The notes: generated from the letters alone by a model not told the origin. A stretch of 64,000 nt of DNA from Rhodococcus gordoniae (GCF_001646655.1 NZ_LPZN01000013.1:62001-126000); one strand, 5' to 3'; numbered from the stretch's first letter, positions 1 through 10,196 are shown. Made by a program: numbers and translations.

Positions 1-249
1 GCGGACGAACATCTCGGTCACGTCGTCGTTCGGGTCGGATCTCCGGCGTCGAACGGTCGAGAGGTGCATCGCACCGATCGTTGCGGCGAGAAACTGGGGC
101 GGGTGGTCGGTGCGTACCTCGTCGCGGGGCACACCGGCCTGCAGGATGCGGAGCAGTTCGCCGTCCGGCCGCTGCGTGCGCGCATCGCTGAGTTCCGTTG
201 TCGCCATATCCTTCTCGAGCTCTCCGGGGGGGGGAGATGGTCGAGCCAT
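1..249 (-). CDS. Partial CDS, resembles C-terminal part of a TetR-family regulator
   Basis: The reading frame runs off the left edge. From an ATG at 249 (or an internal ATG at 207) it reads through ELLRILQAG, then EVRTD, then FLAATIGAMHLSTVRR. That pattern is typical of the ligand-binding C-terminal domain of TetR regulators. No helix-turn-helix lies upstream: an in-frame TGA at 253-255 closes the frame and the next gene begins at 321. Either this is a short regulator-like protein or the 5' part has been lost. A run of nine G (226-234) lies inside the frame just upstream of ATG 207, so an indel is possible. Neither start has a well-spaced ribosome-binding site. The family call is inference from a short segment. 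Confidence 0.3.
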   Translation of the reverse strand, partial: MARPSPPPGELEKDMATTELSDARTQRPDGELLRILQAGVPRDEVRTDHPPQFLAATIGAMHLSTVRRRRSDPNDDVTEMFVR

Positions 250-320
250 CGCTCACCGGAACGGATGTCGGAAATCCGGGGACGATCGGGCTCGTTTCGT
301 AGAGAGAACCGGAGGCGTGG

Positions 321-1466
321 ATGGCTACGGACGGTGTGGTACCGGAAGGCGCGGAACAGGAGATCAAGACCACCGAGACCGATCTCGATGCGCTGCGCGA
401 GCAGTTGCAGGACTGGCTCGGCGAGCGTGTCGGGGCGACGGAAGCCCCGCGGGTGTACAACGTGACCCGCCCGACCCACTCCGGCATGTCCAGCATCTCC
501 GTCCTGTTCGATCTCGACTGGAGCCGTAACGGGCAGCAGCAGACGGAACACCTGGTCGTCCGGCTCGCGCCCGAGGAGACGGCGTTCCCGGTGTTTCCCG
601 GCTACGACCTGCAGCGTCAGTTCGACGTCATGGCCGCGGTGCGCGATCACGGCGCGGTGCCGGTGCCCGCGGTGCGGTGGGTGGAGTCCTCCTCGGGTCC
701 GCTCGGCCGTCCCTTTCTCGTCATGGAACGTGCCGAAGGCGATGTGCCGGTGGACAATCCGCCGTACGTCTTCGGCGGTTGGCTCTACGAGACGAACGAC
801 GACGAGCGCGCGGCACTGGAGAAGGCCAGCGTGCGAGTGCTGGCGGCGATCCACGCCGTCGACGATCCGGCCTCGCGGATTCCGTCGCTCGCCGGGACGA
901 ACGGACTGTCGGGACTGCGACGGCACTTCGAGAACGAACGCGCCTACTACGAATGGACGCGTCGCGAAGACGGTCTGCGCATCCCGGTGCTGGAGAGGGC
1001 ATTCGACTGGCTCGACGCCCACTGGCCTGCCGAACCGTCGTCCGACGTGCTGTGCTGGGGCGACGCCCGGATCGGGAACATCATGTACGACGGCACGACT
1101 CCCGTAGCGGTGCTGGACTGGGAGTCGGCTGCGCTCGCGCCCCGGGAGCTGGACCTCGGCTGGTTCATCTGTTTCCACCGCATCTTCCAGGACATCGCCG
1201 AACAGTTCTCGTTCCCCGGCCTCCCGAATTTCCTCCGACGTTCCGACGTGGTGGCGGAATACGAGAAGGCCGCCGGAGTCGAGGTGTGCGACCTCGACTT
1301 CTACCTCGTGTACGCCGCGCTGCGCCACGGCATCGTGATGTCGCAGATCGAGCGCCGGCGTATCCACTTCGGTGAGGTGGAACCACACGACGACCCGGAC
1401 GCGTACGTCCTCCACCGCGACATGCTCGCGCGCTTGCTCGACGAATCCTACGAGTGGGAGAAGTGA
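321..1466 (+). CDS. APH/ACAD10-11-like phosphotransferase
   Basis: A 381-residue protein of the aminoglycoside phosphotransferase/choline kinase fold. The catalytic loop is CWGDARIGNIMY (around residue 250) and the metal-binding motif is VLDWESAAL. The usual HGD histidine is replaced by Trp, as in many actinobacterial relatives. GGAGG lies 6 nt before the ATG. It is the first gene of a run of acyl-CoA catabolism genes and sits 4 nt before the next CDS. Relatives such as LvaA and the kinase domains of ACAD10/11 phosphorylate 4-hydroxyacyl-CoAs, so a hydroxyacyl-CoA kinase role fits better than antibiotic resistance. The substrate is unknown. Confidence 0.8.
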   Translation: MATDGVVPEGAEQEIKTTETDLDALREQLQDWLGERVGATEAPRVYNVTRPTHSGMSSISVLFDLDWSRNGQQQTEHLVVRLAPEETAFPVFPGYDLQRQFDVMAAVRDHGAVPVPAVRWVESSSGPLGRPFLVMERAEGDVPVDNPPYVFGGWLYETNDDERAALEKASVRVLAAIHAVDDPASRIPSLAGTNGLSGLRRHFENERAYYEWTRREDGLRIPVLERAFDWLDAHWPAEPSSDVLCWGDARIGNIMYDGTTPVAVLDWESAALAPRELDLGWFICFHRIFQDIAEQFSFPGLPNFLRRSDVVAEYEKAAGVEVCDLDFYLVYAALRHGIVMSQIERRRIHFGEVEPHDDPDAYVLHRDMLARLLDESYEWEK

Positions 1467-1470
1467 CCCG

Positions 1471-2571
1471 ATGAAACCAGCTCCGCTCGACGAATTTCCG
1501 GTGCACCAGTCACCGCTGTCGATGGGACGGGTGGCGTCCACCGACCGGAACTTCTACGACCGCAACTATTTCAACGCCCACGACCGTACGGGCTCGATCT
1601 ACCTCATCACCGGTTTCGGCGTCTACCCGAATCTGGGTGTGGTCGACGCCTTCGTCACGGTTCGGCACGGGGATTCCCAGGTAGCGGTCCGGTTCTCCGG
1701 CGCTCTCGGGGAGCGGTCCATGGAGAGCGCGGTCGGTGGGTACCGGCTCGAGGTGATCGAACCCTTGCAGAGGATTCGCGTCGTCTGCGAACACGACGAG
1801 CTGTCCTGTGACCTCACCTGGGACGGGTCGTTTCCCGCGGTACTCGAAGAGGCGCACATCCTGATGTCGGGTCCGCGCCCCATCCTGGACGCCTCCCGAT
1901 TCGCTCAGGTCGGGAGCTGGTCGGGCAGCATCTGCGTGCAGGGCAAGGACTTCACGGTCGACCCGGACACCTGGATGGGTACGCGCGATCGCTCGTGGGG
2001 CATCCGCCCGGTGGGGGAGCCGGATCCGCAGGGACGCTGGACATACGAGAACCGCGGTGGGCACTACTGGACGTACGCCCCTCTGCGATTCGACGACTTC
2101 GCACTCATGGTGATCGTCCAGGAATCGTCCGACGGCCATCGCACGCTCAATCACGCCACACGCGTCTTCCCCGACGGTCGCGTCGAGCAGCTCGGGTGGC
2201 CGCGCCTCGAGGTGAACTACCGCAGCGGCACGCGGCACCCCGAATCCGCGCGCATCCACCTCACCACGCCGGAGGGGAAGCCCCTGGTCGTCGAGGTGGA
2301 GAACCTCGGGTTCATCTCTCTGAGCCACGGTGCCGGATACGGCGGCGACCCCGAATGGACGCACGGTGAGTGGCGCGGGGAGAACTGGTCGTCCGCGTCG
2401 GTGGTGGATACCACCACTGCGGAGTTCCACGGCCGGTTGCCGTATTCGACGATCGATCACATCGCACGAGCGACGATCGACGGGCAGGTCGGTTGGGGGA
2501 TGTTCGAGCACGCGGTCATGGGACGGCACGACCCGTCCGGTTTCGTCGGCTGGACGGACATGGCGCCGTAG
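1471..2571 (+). CDS. Conserved hypothetical protein (calycin/AttH-like?)
   Basis: A 366-residue soluble protein without signal peptide or membrane segment. It is rich in aromatic residues and beta-type sequence, with repeated short motifs such as GHYWTYAPL and WTHGEWRGENW. The content recalls the double lipocalin-like AttH/tocopherol-cyclase-like proteins of actinobacteria, but I cannot assign a family firmly. It starts 4 nt after the kinase stop, so the two are probably translationally coupled. In such pairs the partner may bind or process a hydrophobic substrate, which is only inference. A strong hairpin follows the stop. Confidence 0.65.
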   Translation: MKPAPLDEFPVHQSPLSMGRVASTDRNFYDRNYFNAHDRTGSIYLITGFGVYPNLGVVDAFVTVRHGDSQVAVRFSGALGERSMESAVGGYRLEVIEPLQRIRVVCEHDELSCDLTWDGSFPAVLEEAHILMSGPRPILDASRFAQVGSWSGSICVQGKDFTVDPDTWMGTRDRSWGIRPVGEPDPQGRWTYENRGGHYWTYAPLRFDDFALMVIVQESSDGHRTLNHATRVFPDGRVEQLGWPRLEVNYRSGTRHPESARIHLTTPEGKPLVVEVENLGFISLSHGAGYGGDPEWTHGEWRGENWSSASVVDTTTAEFHGRLPYSTIDHIARATIDGQVGWGMFEHAVMGRHDPSGFVGWTDMAP

Positions 2572-2586
2572 CGACTGCCGGCCACG

Positions 2587-2623
2587 AGCACCTCCGACCG
2601 AGCAGGCTGCGGTCGGAGGTGCT
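2587..2623. terminator. Bidirectional intrinsic terminator
   Basis: A perfect 14-bp inverted repeat (2587-2600 and 2610-2623) with a 9-nt loop lies between two convergent genes, the hypothetical protein on + and an SDR on -. There is no long T tract, as is usual in high-GC actinobacteria. Confidence 0.75.
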
Positions 2624-2646
2624 GTCGTCCTCAGGCGGATGTCCGG

Positions 2647-3390
2647 TCAACGCAGCTTGATGGTCCCACCGTCGACCATGAGCGTCTGACCGGTCATGTA
2701 GGACGCGTCGTCGCTGGCCAGGAAGACTGCGACCCGGCCGACGTCGGCCTGCGGGTCGCCGAAACGGTGCATCGGCGTCTTCGCCAGGAGTGCCTGCTCG
2801 ACGCCGGGGTGGGCCGCGATGTACGCCTCGATGCCCTCGGTCAGCGCCAGAGGAGAGATGACGTTGACGTTGATGCCGTCCGCGGCCCACTCGTTTGCCG
2901 CGACCCGGCTGATCGCCCGGATCGCTTCCTTGGCGGCCGCGTACGAACTCTGCGTCACGCTTCCTTCGATGCCGGCTCCCGATGCGAAGTTGATCACCGA
3001 GCCCTTGTTCGCGGCGAGCTGGGCGTGTGCTGCTTTCATCAACCGGAATGTCGGGTAGAAGCCCGTGCCGAACGACAGGTCGAGCATGTCCTGCGTGGTT
3101 TCCAGCAGGGGCGCCTGCCTCGAGACGTGCGCGTTGTTGACGAGTACGTCGACCTTGCCGAACTGTTCGACGGCGGTGGCGACGATCGTCTCGGCGGCCG
3201 ACTCCTCGGAGATGTCCGCGTACGAGAACTTCCCGGCTCCGCCGAGTTCGGCTTCGAGTGCCTCGCCCGCGGACCGGTCGATGTCGACGAACAGGACCCG
3301 TGCGCCCTCTTCCGCGAACGCCCGGACGATGCCGCGCCCGATTCCTCCGGCGCCGCCGGTGACGATCGCAACCTTGCCTGCAAGCCTCAT
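2647..3390 (-). CDS. SDR-family NAD(P)-dependent oxidoreductase
   Basis: A 247-residue classical short-chain dehydrogenase. The N-terminal nucleotide-binding motif is TGGAGGIGRGI, the active-site tyrosine and lysine are in SYAAAK, and the C-terminal signature is YMTGQTLMVDGG. The usual NNAG is NNAH. AAGGGAA precedes the ATG. It lies 33 nt downstream of another SDR gene on the same strand and probably shares its transcript. It likely oxidises a hydroxyl or reduces a ketone on the substrate or a beta-oxidation intermediate. It resembles the SDR at 10238-11026, which has the same family tail, suggesting related steps. Substrate unknown. Confidence 0.85.
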   Translation of the reverse strand: MRLAGKVAIVTGGAGGIGRGIVRAFAEEGARVLFVDIDRSAGEALEAELGGAGKFSYADISEESAAETIVATAVEQFGKVDVLVNNAHVSRQAPLLETTQDMLDLSFGTGFYPTFRLMKAAHAQLAANKGSVINFASGAGIEGSVTQSSYAAAKEAIRAISRVAANEWAADGINVNVISPLALTEGIEAYIAAHPGVEQALLAKTPMHRFGDPQADVGRVAVFLASDDASYMTGQTLMVDGGTIKLR

Positions 3391-3423
3391 GCCGTGTTCC
3401 CTTCGTCGTGCGGTGCCGGGTGG

Positions 3424-4344
3424 TCAGTCGACGGCCAGTGCGACCTTCTCGAGTTCCGCGATGCTGTATGCAGCGTAGGTCTCGTACGGGCCACGACCGG
3501 CGAAATACGAGGAAAGCTGCTCGTCGAGTTCCTCGACCGTGAAAGCCGAACCGGCCGCGTCGAAACGGTTCTCGACCTTCGGCGAGGCCATGAGCGCGAC
3601 CATCTTGCCGTAGACGACGAACACCTGCCCGGTGATCTCCGCGGAGGCCGGGGAGGCGAGATAACTCACCAGAGTGCCGACACGCTCGGGGGCCAGCGGA
3701 TCGAGTCCGGTCGTGCCGTCGGCTTCACCGAATGCCTCGGCGGTCATCGCGGTGCGTGCGCGGGGGCAGATCGCGTTCGCGGTGACTCCGTAGCGGGCCA
3801 GCCCTTGAGCCGTGGACAGGGTGAGCGCCGTGATTCCGGCCTTCGCGGCGGAATAGTTCGGCTGCCCGGCCGAACCGAACAGGAAGGCCTCCGACGAGGT
3901 GTTGACGATACGACCGTAGACCGGTCCGCCGGCTGCCTTGCTCGCCTGGCGCCAGTGCACCGCGGCGGCGTGCGATGTGGCGGCGTGACCCTTGAGGTGG
4001 ACCCGGATCACGTCGTCCCAGTCGGACTCGGTCAGGTTGAAGATCATCTTGTCGCGGATGATGCCCGCATTGTTGACGAGGATGTCGAAGGATCCGAAGG
4101 CCTTGACGGACTCCTCGACGAGACGGCTTCCGAGAGACCAGTCGGACACATCGCCGGTCACCGCGATGGCCCGGCCGCCGGTGGCGACGATCTCCTCTGC
4201 GACCTCGTGTGCCGCGTCGCCCATGTCGTTGACGACGACGGCGGCACCCGCTGCGGCGAGGGCGAGGGCCTCGGCCCGCCCCAGGCCCGCTCCGGCACCG
4301 GTCACGACCGCGGCACGCCCGGTCAGGCTCACAGATTCACCCAT
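3424..4344 (-). CDS. SDR-family oxidoreductase, 3-hydroxyacyl-CoA dehydrogenase-like
   Basis: A 306-residue SDR with cofactor motif TGAGAGLGRAEA, then NDMGD (consistent with NAD-dependent MFE-2 and 17-beta-HSD4-like enzymes), NNAG, and active site NYSAAK. The longer C-terminal tail resembles SDRs acting with MaoC hydratases in steroid side-chain or fatty-acyl beta-oxidation. The gene is divergent from the TetR regulator, and the intergenic region contains a candidate operator (4393-4411). AGGAG lies about 9 nt upstream of the ATG. Proposed role: dehydrogenation of a 3-hydroxyacyl-CoA made by the hydratase at 8674-9543. This step assignment is inference. Confidence 0.82.
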   Translation of the reverse strand: MGESVSLTGRAAVVTGAGAGLGRAEALALAAAGAAVVVNDMGDAAHEVAEEIVATGGRAIAVTGDVSDWSLGSRLVEESVKAFGSFDILVNNAGIIRDKMIFNLTESDWDDVIRVHLKGHAATSHAAAVHWRQASKAAGGPVYGRIVNTSSEAFLFGSAGQPNYSAAKAGITALTLSTAQGLARYGVTANAICPRARTAMTAEAFGEADGTTGLDPLAPERVGTLVSYLASPASAEITGQVFVVYGKMVALMASPKVENRFDAAGSAFTVEELDEQLSSYFAGRGPYETYAAYSIAELEKVALAVD

Positions 4345-4392
4345 GCTTCGTCTCCTGTTCGGTTGCCGTGGTCCGTCATCATTCCGCGGCTG

Positions 4393-4411
4393 AATTAGTA
4401 TTCATTCTAGT
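4393..4411 (-). promoter_or_regulatory. Candidate TetR operator, site 1
   Basis: Read on the minus strand this is ACTAGAATGAATACTAATT. It lies between the divergent SDR (ATG at 4344) and the TetR gene (ATG at 4547). A closely matching sequence lies upstream of the thiolase (5240-5258). Eight consecutive bases, ACTAGAAT, are identical, and the core TAGAATGAATACTA is an imperfect palindrome. AT-rich islands like this stand out against the GC-rich surroundings. Confidence 0.5.
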
Positions 4412-4546
4412 TTGCGGGTGTGTGCGATTCGACTGTCGACACGGTCCCGCTGGATGGGATCGGGTGGACCCCGACCTGTTCCACCTGGAACGTTCGTCGC
4501 CGACGACGGGTGGGTGCCGACCGATCACGAAGGGGAGGAGTCGAGC

Positions 4547-5164
4547 ATGCCGAGACTTGCGGAAGTGCGGGATGCGGCCGAGCCGAACTCGGCCGAGCAG
4601 CACGCGCGGTACGGCAGGATCATCGATGCCGCAGCGCAACTGGGTGCCGAGAAGGAGCTCGAGCGGGTTCGGATGCAGGAGGTCGCCGAACTTGCCGGGG
4701 TCGCCATCGGCACCCTCTATCGGTACTTCCCGTCCAAGACGCATCTGTTCGTCGCGGTCATGGTGGACCAGATCGACCGCATGGGTATTCATCTCTCCAG
4801 ACGTTCGCGTCCGTCCGCTGCGCCCGCGGACGCGGTCTACGACGCGTTGCTGCAGGCCACTCGGGCGCTGGTGCGAGCACCGCTGCTGGCCAACGCGATG
4901 ATCCAGTCCGCCGCCTCGTCGAACGCCGCCACCATTCCCGATGTGGCGAAGATCGATCGGCACTTCGACGGACGGCTCCTGGCCGCCGCGGGTATCGACG
5001 AGCCGACCGTTCGTGACGTGACCGTCGTGCGATTGCTGGTGGCGCTGTGGTTCGGGCTCGTCCGATCGGCGCTCAACGGCCGGATGTCGATCCCCGAGGT
5101 CGAATCCGACCTGCGTGTCGCGTGCGACCTTCTGCTCGTCGATCTGTCCGCCGGCGTGCGCTGA
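4547..5164 (+). CDS. TetR-family transcriptional regulator, KstR-like
   Basis: A 205-residue TetR regulator. The N-terminal helix-turn-helix spans roughly residues 25-70 and ends in the signature VAIGTLYRYFPSKTHLF, close to that of KstR, the mycobacterial/rhodococcal cholesterol catabolism repressor. The C-terminal domain includes PLLANAMIQSA, also KstR-like. GGGGAGG precedes the ATG at 4547. The gene is divergent from an SDR and sits upstream of thiolase and acyl-CoA dehydrogenase genes. It probably represses these and is released by a CoA-thioester ligand, as known for KstR relatives. It is a paralogue in context, not KstR itself, because the flanking genes of the kstR locus are absent. Confidence 0.85.
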   Translation: MPRLAEVRDAAEPNSAEQHARYGRIIDAAAQLGAEKELERVRMQEVAELAGVAIGTLYRYFPSKTHLFVAVMVDQIDRMGIHLSRRSRPSAAPADAVYDALLQATRALVRAPLLANAMIQSAASSNAATIPDVAKIDRHFDGRLLAAAGIDEPTVRDVTVVRLLVALWFGLVRSALNGRMSIPEVESDLRVACDLLLVDLSAGVR

Positions 5165-6445
<1,281 letters not shown>

Positions 6446-6477
6446 CGTCGGACATTCTTCTATCCAAAGGACCGTTC

Positions 6478-8667
6478 ATGACTCTGGGATTGAGTGACGA
6501 GGACCGCGAAATCCGCGATTCCGTACGCGGCTGGGCGGCTCGGCACGCGACAGCCGACGTGATCCGCACGGCTGTCGAAGCGAAAACCGAAGCGCGCCCT
6601 CCTTACTGGAGTTCGCTCGCCGAACTCGGCATGCTCGGACTGCACCTACCGGAAGAGGTGGGAGGTGCCGGATTCGGCCTGCTCGGAACCGCGATCGTCG
6701 CCGAGGAACTCGGACGATCGATGGTGCCCGGCCCGTTCCTTCCGACCGTGATCGTCTCGGCGGTCCTGAACGAGGCGGGGCGTCGTACCGAACTCGACGG
6801 ACTCGCGGACGGATCGCTGTTCGGTGCGGTGTCCCTGCAGCCGGGGGACATGCGAGTCGTGCGAGAGGGCGACTCCGTCACCCTCTCGGGCACCTCGGGT
6901 GTCGTGCTCGGCGGCCAGGTCGCCGATGTGTTCCTGCTCGCGGCCGACGACGACGGCGAGACGGCGTTCGTCGTCGTCACGCGTGATCGGGTCGACGTCG
7001 CGCACCTGCCCAGCTACGACGTGGTCCGACGGAACGCCGAGATCACCGTGAACGGCCTGGACCTGTCCGACGACGATGTGCTGCGACTGGACTCGCAGCG
7101 GGTCGTGGATATCGCCGCCACGCTGTTCGCCGCCGAGTCGGCCGGCCTCGCGGACCGGGCCACCACCACCGCCGCGGACTACGCACGCGTCCGCAAGCAG
7201 TTCGGACGGGTCATCGGCCAGTTCCAGGGCGTCAAGCACACCGTCGCCCGAATGCTCTGCCTCACCGAGCAGGCGCGCGTCGTGGCATGGGATGCCGCGC
7301 GAGCACTCGACGAGAAGGCATCCGAGGACGAGGCGTCGCTCGCCGTCGCCGTGGCGGCGTCCATCGCCCCGGAAGCGGCCTTCCAGGTCACCAAGAACTG
7401 CATCCAGGTGCTCGGCGGCATCGGCTACACCTGGGAGCACGACGCCCATCTGTACATGCGACGCGCTCAGTCGCTTCGCCTGCTGCTCGGCTCCACGGCA
7501 TCCTGGCGCCGCCGGGTTGCCCGTCTCACGCTCGACGGTGCCCGCCGTGTGCTGAGTGTCGACCTGCCGGCCGAGGCCGAAGAGATCCGTGCCGACATCC
7601 GCGCAGAGCTCGAGCCGGCCACCTCGCTCGAGGGGGCGGCACGCAAGGCATATCTGGCCGAGAAGGGATACACCGCTCCGCATCTGCCCGCACCGTGGGG
7701 CAAGGCCGCCGACGCCGTCACGCAGCTCGTCGTCGCCGAGGAACTGCGGACCGCCGGCCTCGAACCGCACGACATGATCATCGGCAACTGGGTGGTCCCG
7801 ACCCTGATCGCACACGGCAGCACCGACCAGATCGAGCGCTTCGTCCCGCAGTCGCTGCGCGGGGATCTCGTGTGGTGCCAGCTGTTCTCCGAGCCCGGCG
7901 CCGGATCGGACCTCGCGGGTCTGTCCACGAAGGCCGTCAAGGTCGACGGTGGATGGAAACTCGACGGCCAGAAGGTGTGGACGTCGATGGCGCGCGTTGC
8001 GGATTGGGGCATCTGCCTCGCCCGCACCGACATGGACGCACCCAAGCACAAGGGCCTGTCCTACTTCCTGATCGACATCAAGAACACCGAGGGTCTCGAT
8101 ATCCGGCCACTGCGGGAGATCACCGGCGAGGCATTGTTCAACGAGGTCTTCCTCGACGGTGTGTTCGTGCCCGACGAGTGCCTCGTCGGTGAGCCGGGCG
8201 ACGGGTGGAAGCTCGCCCGCACCACCCTCGCCAACGAACGTGTCTCCCTCTCCCACGACTCCTCCTTCGGAGCCGGCTGCGAGGCTCTGGCGACGCTGGC
8301 GGAGAACACCCCCGGCGGGCCGGACGACGAACAGCTCACCGTCCTCGGCAAGGTGCTCGGCGATGCCGCGTCCGGTGGCCTCATGGGTCTGCGCACCGCG
8401 CTGCGCTCCCTGGCCGGTGCGCAGCCCGGCCCCGAGTCCTCCGTCGCCAAGCTGCTCGGTGTCGAGCACCTCCAGCAGGTCTGGGAGACCGCGATGGATT
8501 GGGCCGGCCCGGCCTCTCTGCTCGACGACCAGGACCGCACCTCGGCCACCCACATGTTCCTCAACGTGCAGTGCATGTCCATCGCCGGCGGGACGACCAA
8601 TGTCCAGCTCAACATCATCGGTGAGCGGCTTCTCGGCCTGCCCCGCGATCCCGAACCCGGAAAGTGA
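6478..8667 (+). CDS. Two-domain acyl-CoA dehydrogenase (FadE34-like architecture)
   Basis: A 729-residue protein with two acyl-CoA dehydrogenase modules in tandem. The first (about residues 1-365) ends in LGGIGYTWEHDAHLYMRRA, with the Glu expected to be the catalytic base. The second (about 380-725) has the FAD/substrate segment FSEPGAGSDLAGL and the C-terminal IAGGTTNVQLNIIGERLL. Mycobacterial FadE34, which acts on a steroid side-chain CoA, has this doubled architecture and similar length. AAAGGA precedes the ATG. It introduces the 2,3 double bond of the acyl-CoA, with FAD as cofactor. It lies 32 nt after the thiolase and 6 nt before the hydratase. Confidence 0.85.
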   Translation: MTLGLSDEDREIRDSVRGWAARHATADVIRTAVEAKTEARPPYWSSLAELGMLGLHLPEEVGGAGFGLLGTAIVAEELGRSMVPGPFLPTVIVSAVLNEAGRRTELDGLADGSLFGAVSLQPGDMRVVREGDSVTLSGTSGVVLGGQVADVFLLAADDDGETAFVVVTRDRVDVAHLPSYDVVRRNAEITVNGLDLSDDDVLRLDSQRVVDIAATLFAAESAGLADRATTTAADYARVRKQFGRVIGQFQGVKHTVARMLCLTEQARVVAWDAARALDEKASEDEASLAVAVAASIAPEAAFQVTKNCIQVLGGIGYTWEHDAHLYMRRAQSLRLLLGSTASWRRRVARLTLDGARRVLSVDLPAEAEEIRADIRAELEPATSLEGAARKAYLAEKGYTAPHLPAPWGKAADAVTQLVVAEELRTAGLEPHDMIIGNWVVPTLIAHGSTDQIERFVPQSLRGDLVWCQLFSEPGAGSDLAGLSTKAVKVDGGWKLDGQKVWTSMARVADWGICLARTDMDAPKHKGLSYFLIDIKNTEGLDIRPLREITGEALFNEVFLDGVFVPDECLVGEPGDGWKLARTTLANERVSLSHDSSFGAGCEALATLAENTPGGPDDEQLTVLGKVLGDAASGGLMGLRTALRSLAGAQPGPESSVAKLLGVEHLQQVWETAMDWAGPASLLDDQDRTSATHMFLNVQCMSIAGGTTNVQLNIIGERLLGLPRDPEPGK

Positions 8668-8673
8668 GTGCCC

Positions 8674-9543
8674 ATGCCCATCGACAGGGAGGTCGCACTG
8701 TCCGCCGCCCCCACCACCCGTGAGGCCGCCTGGACCGACCGCGACGTGATCCTCTACCACCTCGGGCTGGGGGCGGGCGCCGACTCGCTCGACCCCGCCG
8801 AACTGCGGTGGGTCTACGAGAAGGGCCTGCAGGTCCTGCCGACCTTCGCAATGGTTGCGGGGCAGGGGGTCTCCGCCGGACAGGTGTCGCCGGCCGGAAT
8901 GAACCTGCCGGGAATCGACATCGATCTGCGCAAGATCCTCCACGGTGGGCAATCCGTCACCGTGCACGCCCCGATCCCGGCCACCGGTTCCGCGACGATC
9001 TCGTCGCGTATCGCGGATGTATGGGACAAGGGCAAGGCCGCGGTAATCGTGCTCGAACAGTCCGCCACGGACGGCGACGGAAACCCGTTGTGGACCAGTG
9101 CGATGCAGATCTGGGCGCGCGGTGAGGGCGGGTTCGGCGGCAACCCCGGACCCGACACGTCGACCACCGTTCCGGAACGGGAGGCCGACAAGATCCTCGT
9201 GTCGCCCACGAGCACACAGCAGGCGCTGGTGTACCGACTCAGCGGCGACCTCAACCCGCTGCACGCCGACCCCGACTTCGCGAAGACGGCGGGGTTCGAC
9301 CGGCCGATCCTGCACGGCCTCGCGTCGTACGGTGTCGTGTGCAAGGCCGTCGTCGACGGTGTGCTGGACGGCGATCCCACCCGTGTCCGGTCGTTCTCGG
9401 TCCGCTTCGCCGGCTCGCTGTACCCGGGGGAGACGATCGAGACGGCGGTGTGGCGCGACGGCGACACCCTGACCCTGCTCGCCACCTGCCCCGAGCGCGA
9501 CGGACAACCGGTGCTCACCCACGCCACGATGGAGATCCGATGA
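8674..9543 (+). CDS. MaoC-family enoyl-CoA hydratase (hydratase 2 type)
   Basis: A 289-residue double-hotdog protein. The C-terminal half carries the hydratase-2 motif YRLSGDLNPLHADPDFAK followed by GFDRPILHGL; Asp and His are the catalytic pair. It hydrates a 2-enoyl-CoA to a (3R)-hydroxyacyl-CoA, matching an MFE-2-like SDR partner such as that at 3424-4344. The start may be the GTG at 8668 or the ATG at 8674. The stop overlaps the next start (ATGA at 9540-9543), so translation of the thioesterase is probably coupled. Confidence 0.88.
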   Translation: MPIDREVALSAAPTTREAAWTDRDVILYHLGLGAGADSLDPAELRWVYEKGLQVLPTFAMVAGQGVSAGQVSPAGMNLPGIDIDLRKILHGGQSVTVHAPIPATGSATISSRIADVWDKGKAAVIVLEQSATDGDGNPLWTSAMQIWARGEGGFGGNPGPDTSTTVPEREADKILVSPTSTQQALVYRLSGDLNPLHADPDFAKTAGFDRPILHGLASYGVVCKAVVDGVLDGDPTRVRSFSVRFAGSLYPGETIETAVWRDGDTLTLLATCPERDGQPVLTHATMEIR

Positions 9544-10196
9544 GAGTCGACCCCGATACCCACCCCATCGTCGGGCACGCGCCCGCCGGCACGGTGCTGA
9601 CCTCGGCGCCGCAGGACACCGCCGTCGACCGCGCCACCGCTGCCGCACGGCGCGTGGTGGACGCGCTGTTGCGCACCGACCGCGCCAACGCGAATCTCGA
9701 GCGGGTCGCGGAAGAACTCGACAGCATCGCCGAGCACCTCGAGGAACATGCCCCCGAGGTGCAGGAGCGACTGGTCGACATGTGGCACGGAGAGGGCGTC
9801 ACCCGGCACGACCCCGTCACCGGACCCGAGAATGCGCTCGCGCCGCCGCTGGTTCTCTCCGGGCGCGAGGACGGCTCGGTGGAAGGCGTCGTCGAACTGA
9901 CCTTCCCGTACCAGGGTCCGCCCGGGCACGTGCACGGCGGAGTCTCGGCGCTTCTGCTCGATCACACGCTGGGTGTGGCGAACGCGTGGGCCGGACGCAG
10001 CGGTGCCACCGCCCAGCTGAACGTGCGGTACCACCGTCCGACGCCCTTGTTCGAACCGCTGACGGTCACCGGTCGTCTGGTCGAGCAGGACGGCCGCAAG
10101 ATCAACACGGCCGGGGAGATCAGGACCGCGGACGGCACGGTGTGCGTGTCCGTCGAGGCACTGTTCATCGACAAGACGGTTCCCCGTCCTCGCTGA
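9540..10196 (+). CDS. PaaI/THEM4-like hotdog thioesterase
   Basis: A 218-residue protein. The C-terminal 120 residues form a hotdog thioesterase domain with the signature GPPGHVHGGVSALLLDHTLG, where HGG and the following Asp are typical of PaaI/THEM4-type acyl-CoA thioesterases. The N-terminal 80 residues are helical and charged. It starts in an ATGA overlap with the hydratase. It may release CoA from dead-end intermediates or hydrolyse the final product of the pathway. Family call firm, substrate unknown. Confidence 0.82.
   Translation: MRVDPDTHPIVGHAPAGTVLTSAPQDTAVDRATAAARRVVDALLRTDRANANLERVAEELDSIAEHLEEHAPEVQERLVDMWHGEGVTRHDPVTGPENALAPPLVLSGREDGSVEGVVELTFPYQGPPGHVHGGVSALLLDHTLGVANAWAGRSGATAQLNVRYHRPTPLFEPLTVTGRLVEQDGRKINTAGEIRTADGTVCVSVEALFIDKTVPRPR

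Noticed and set aside
6646-9648. A 1000-codon minus-strand open frame opposite the acyl-CoA dehydrogenase
   Set aside because: Same artefact; it crosses three well-supported plus-strand genes and has no recognisable protein features.
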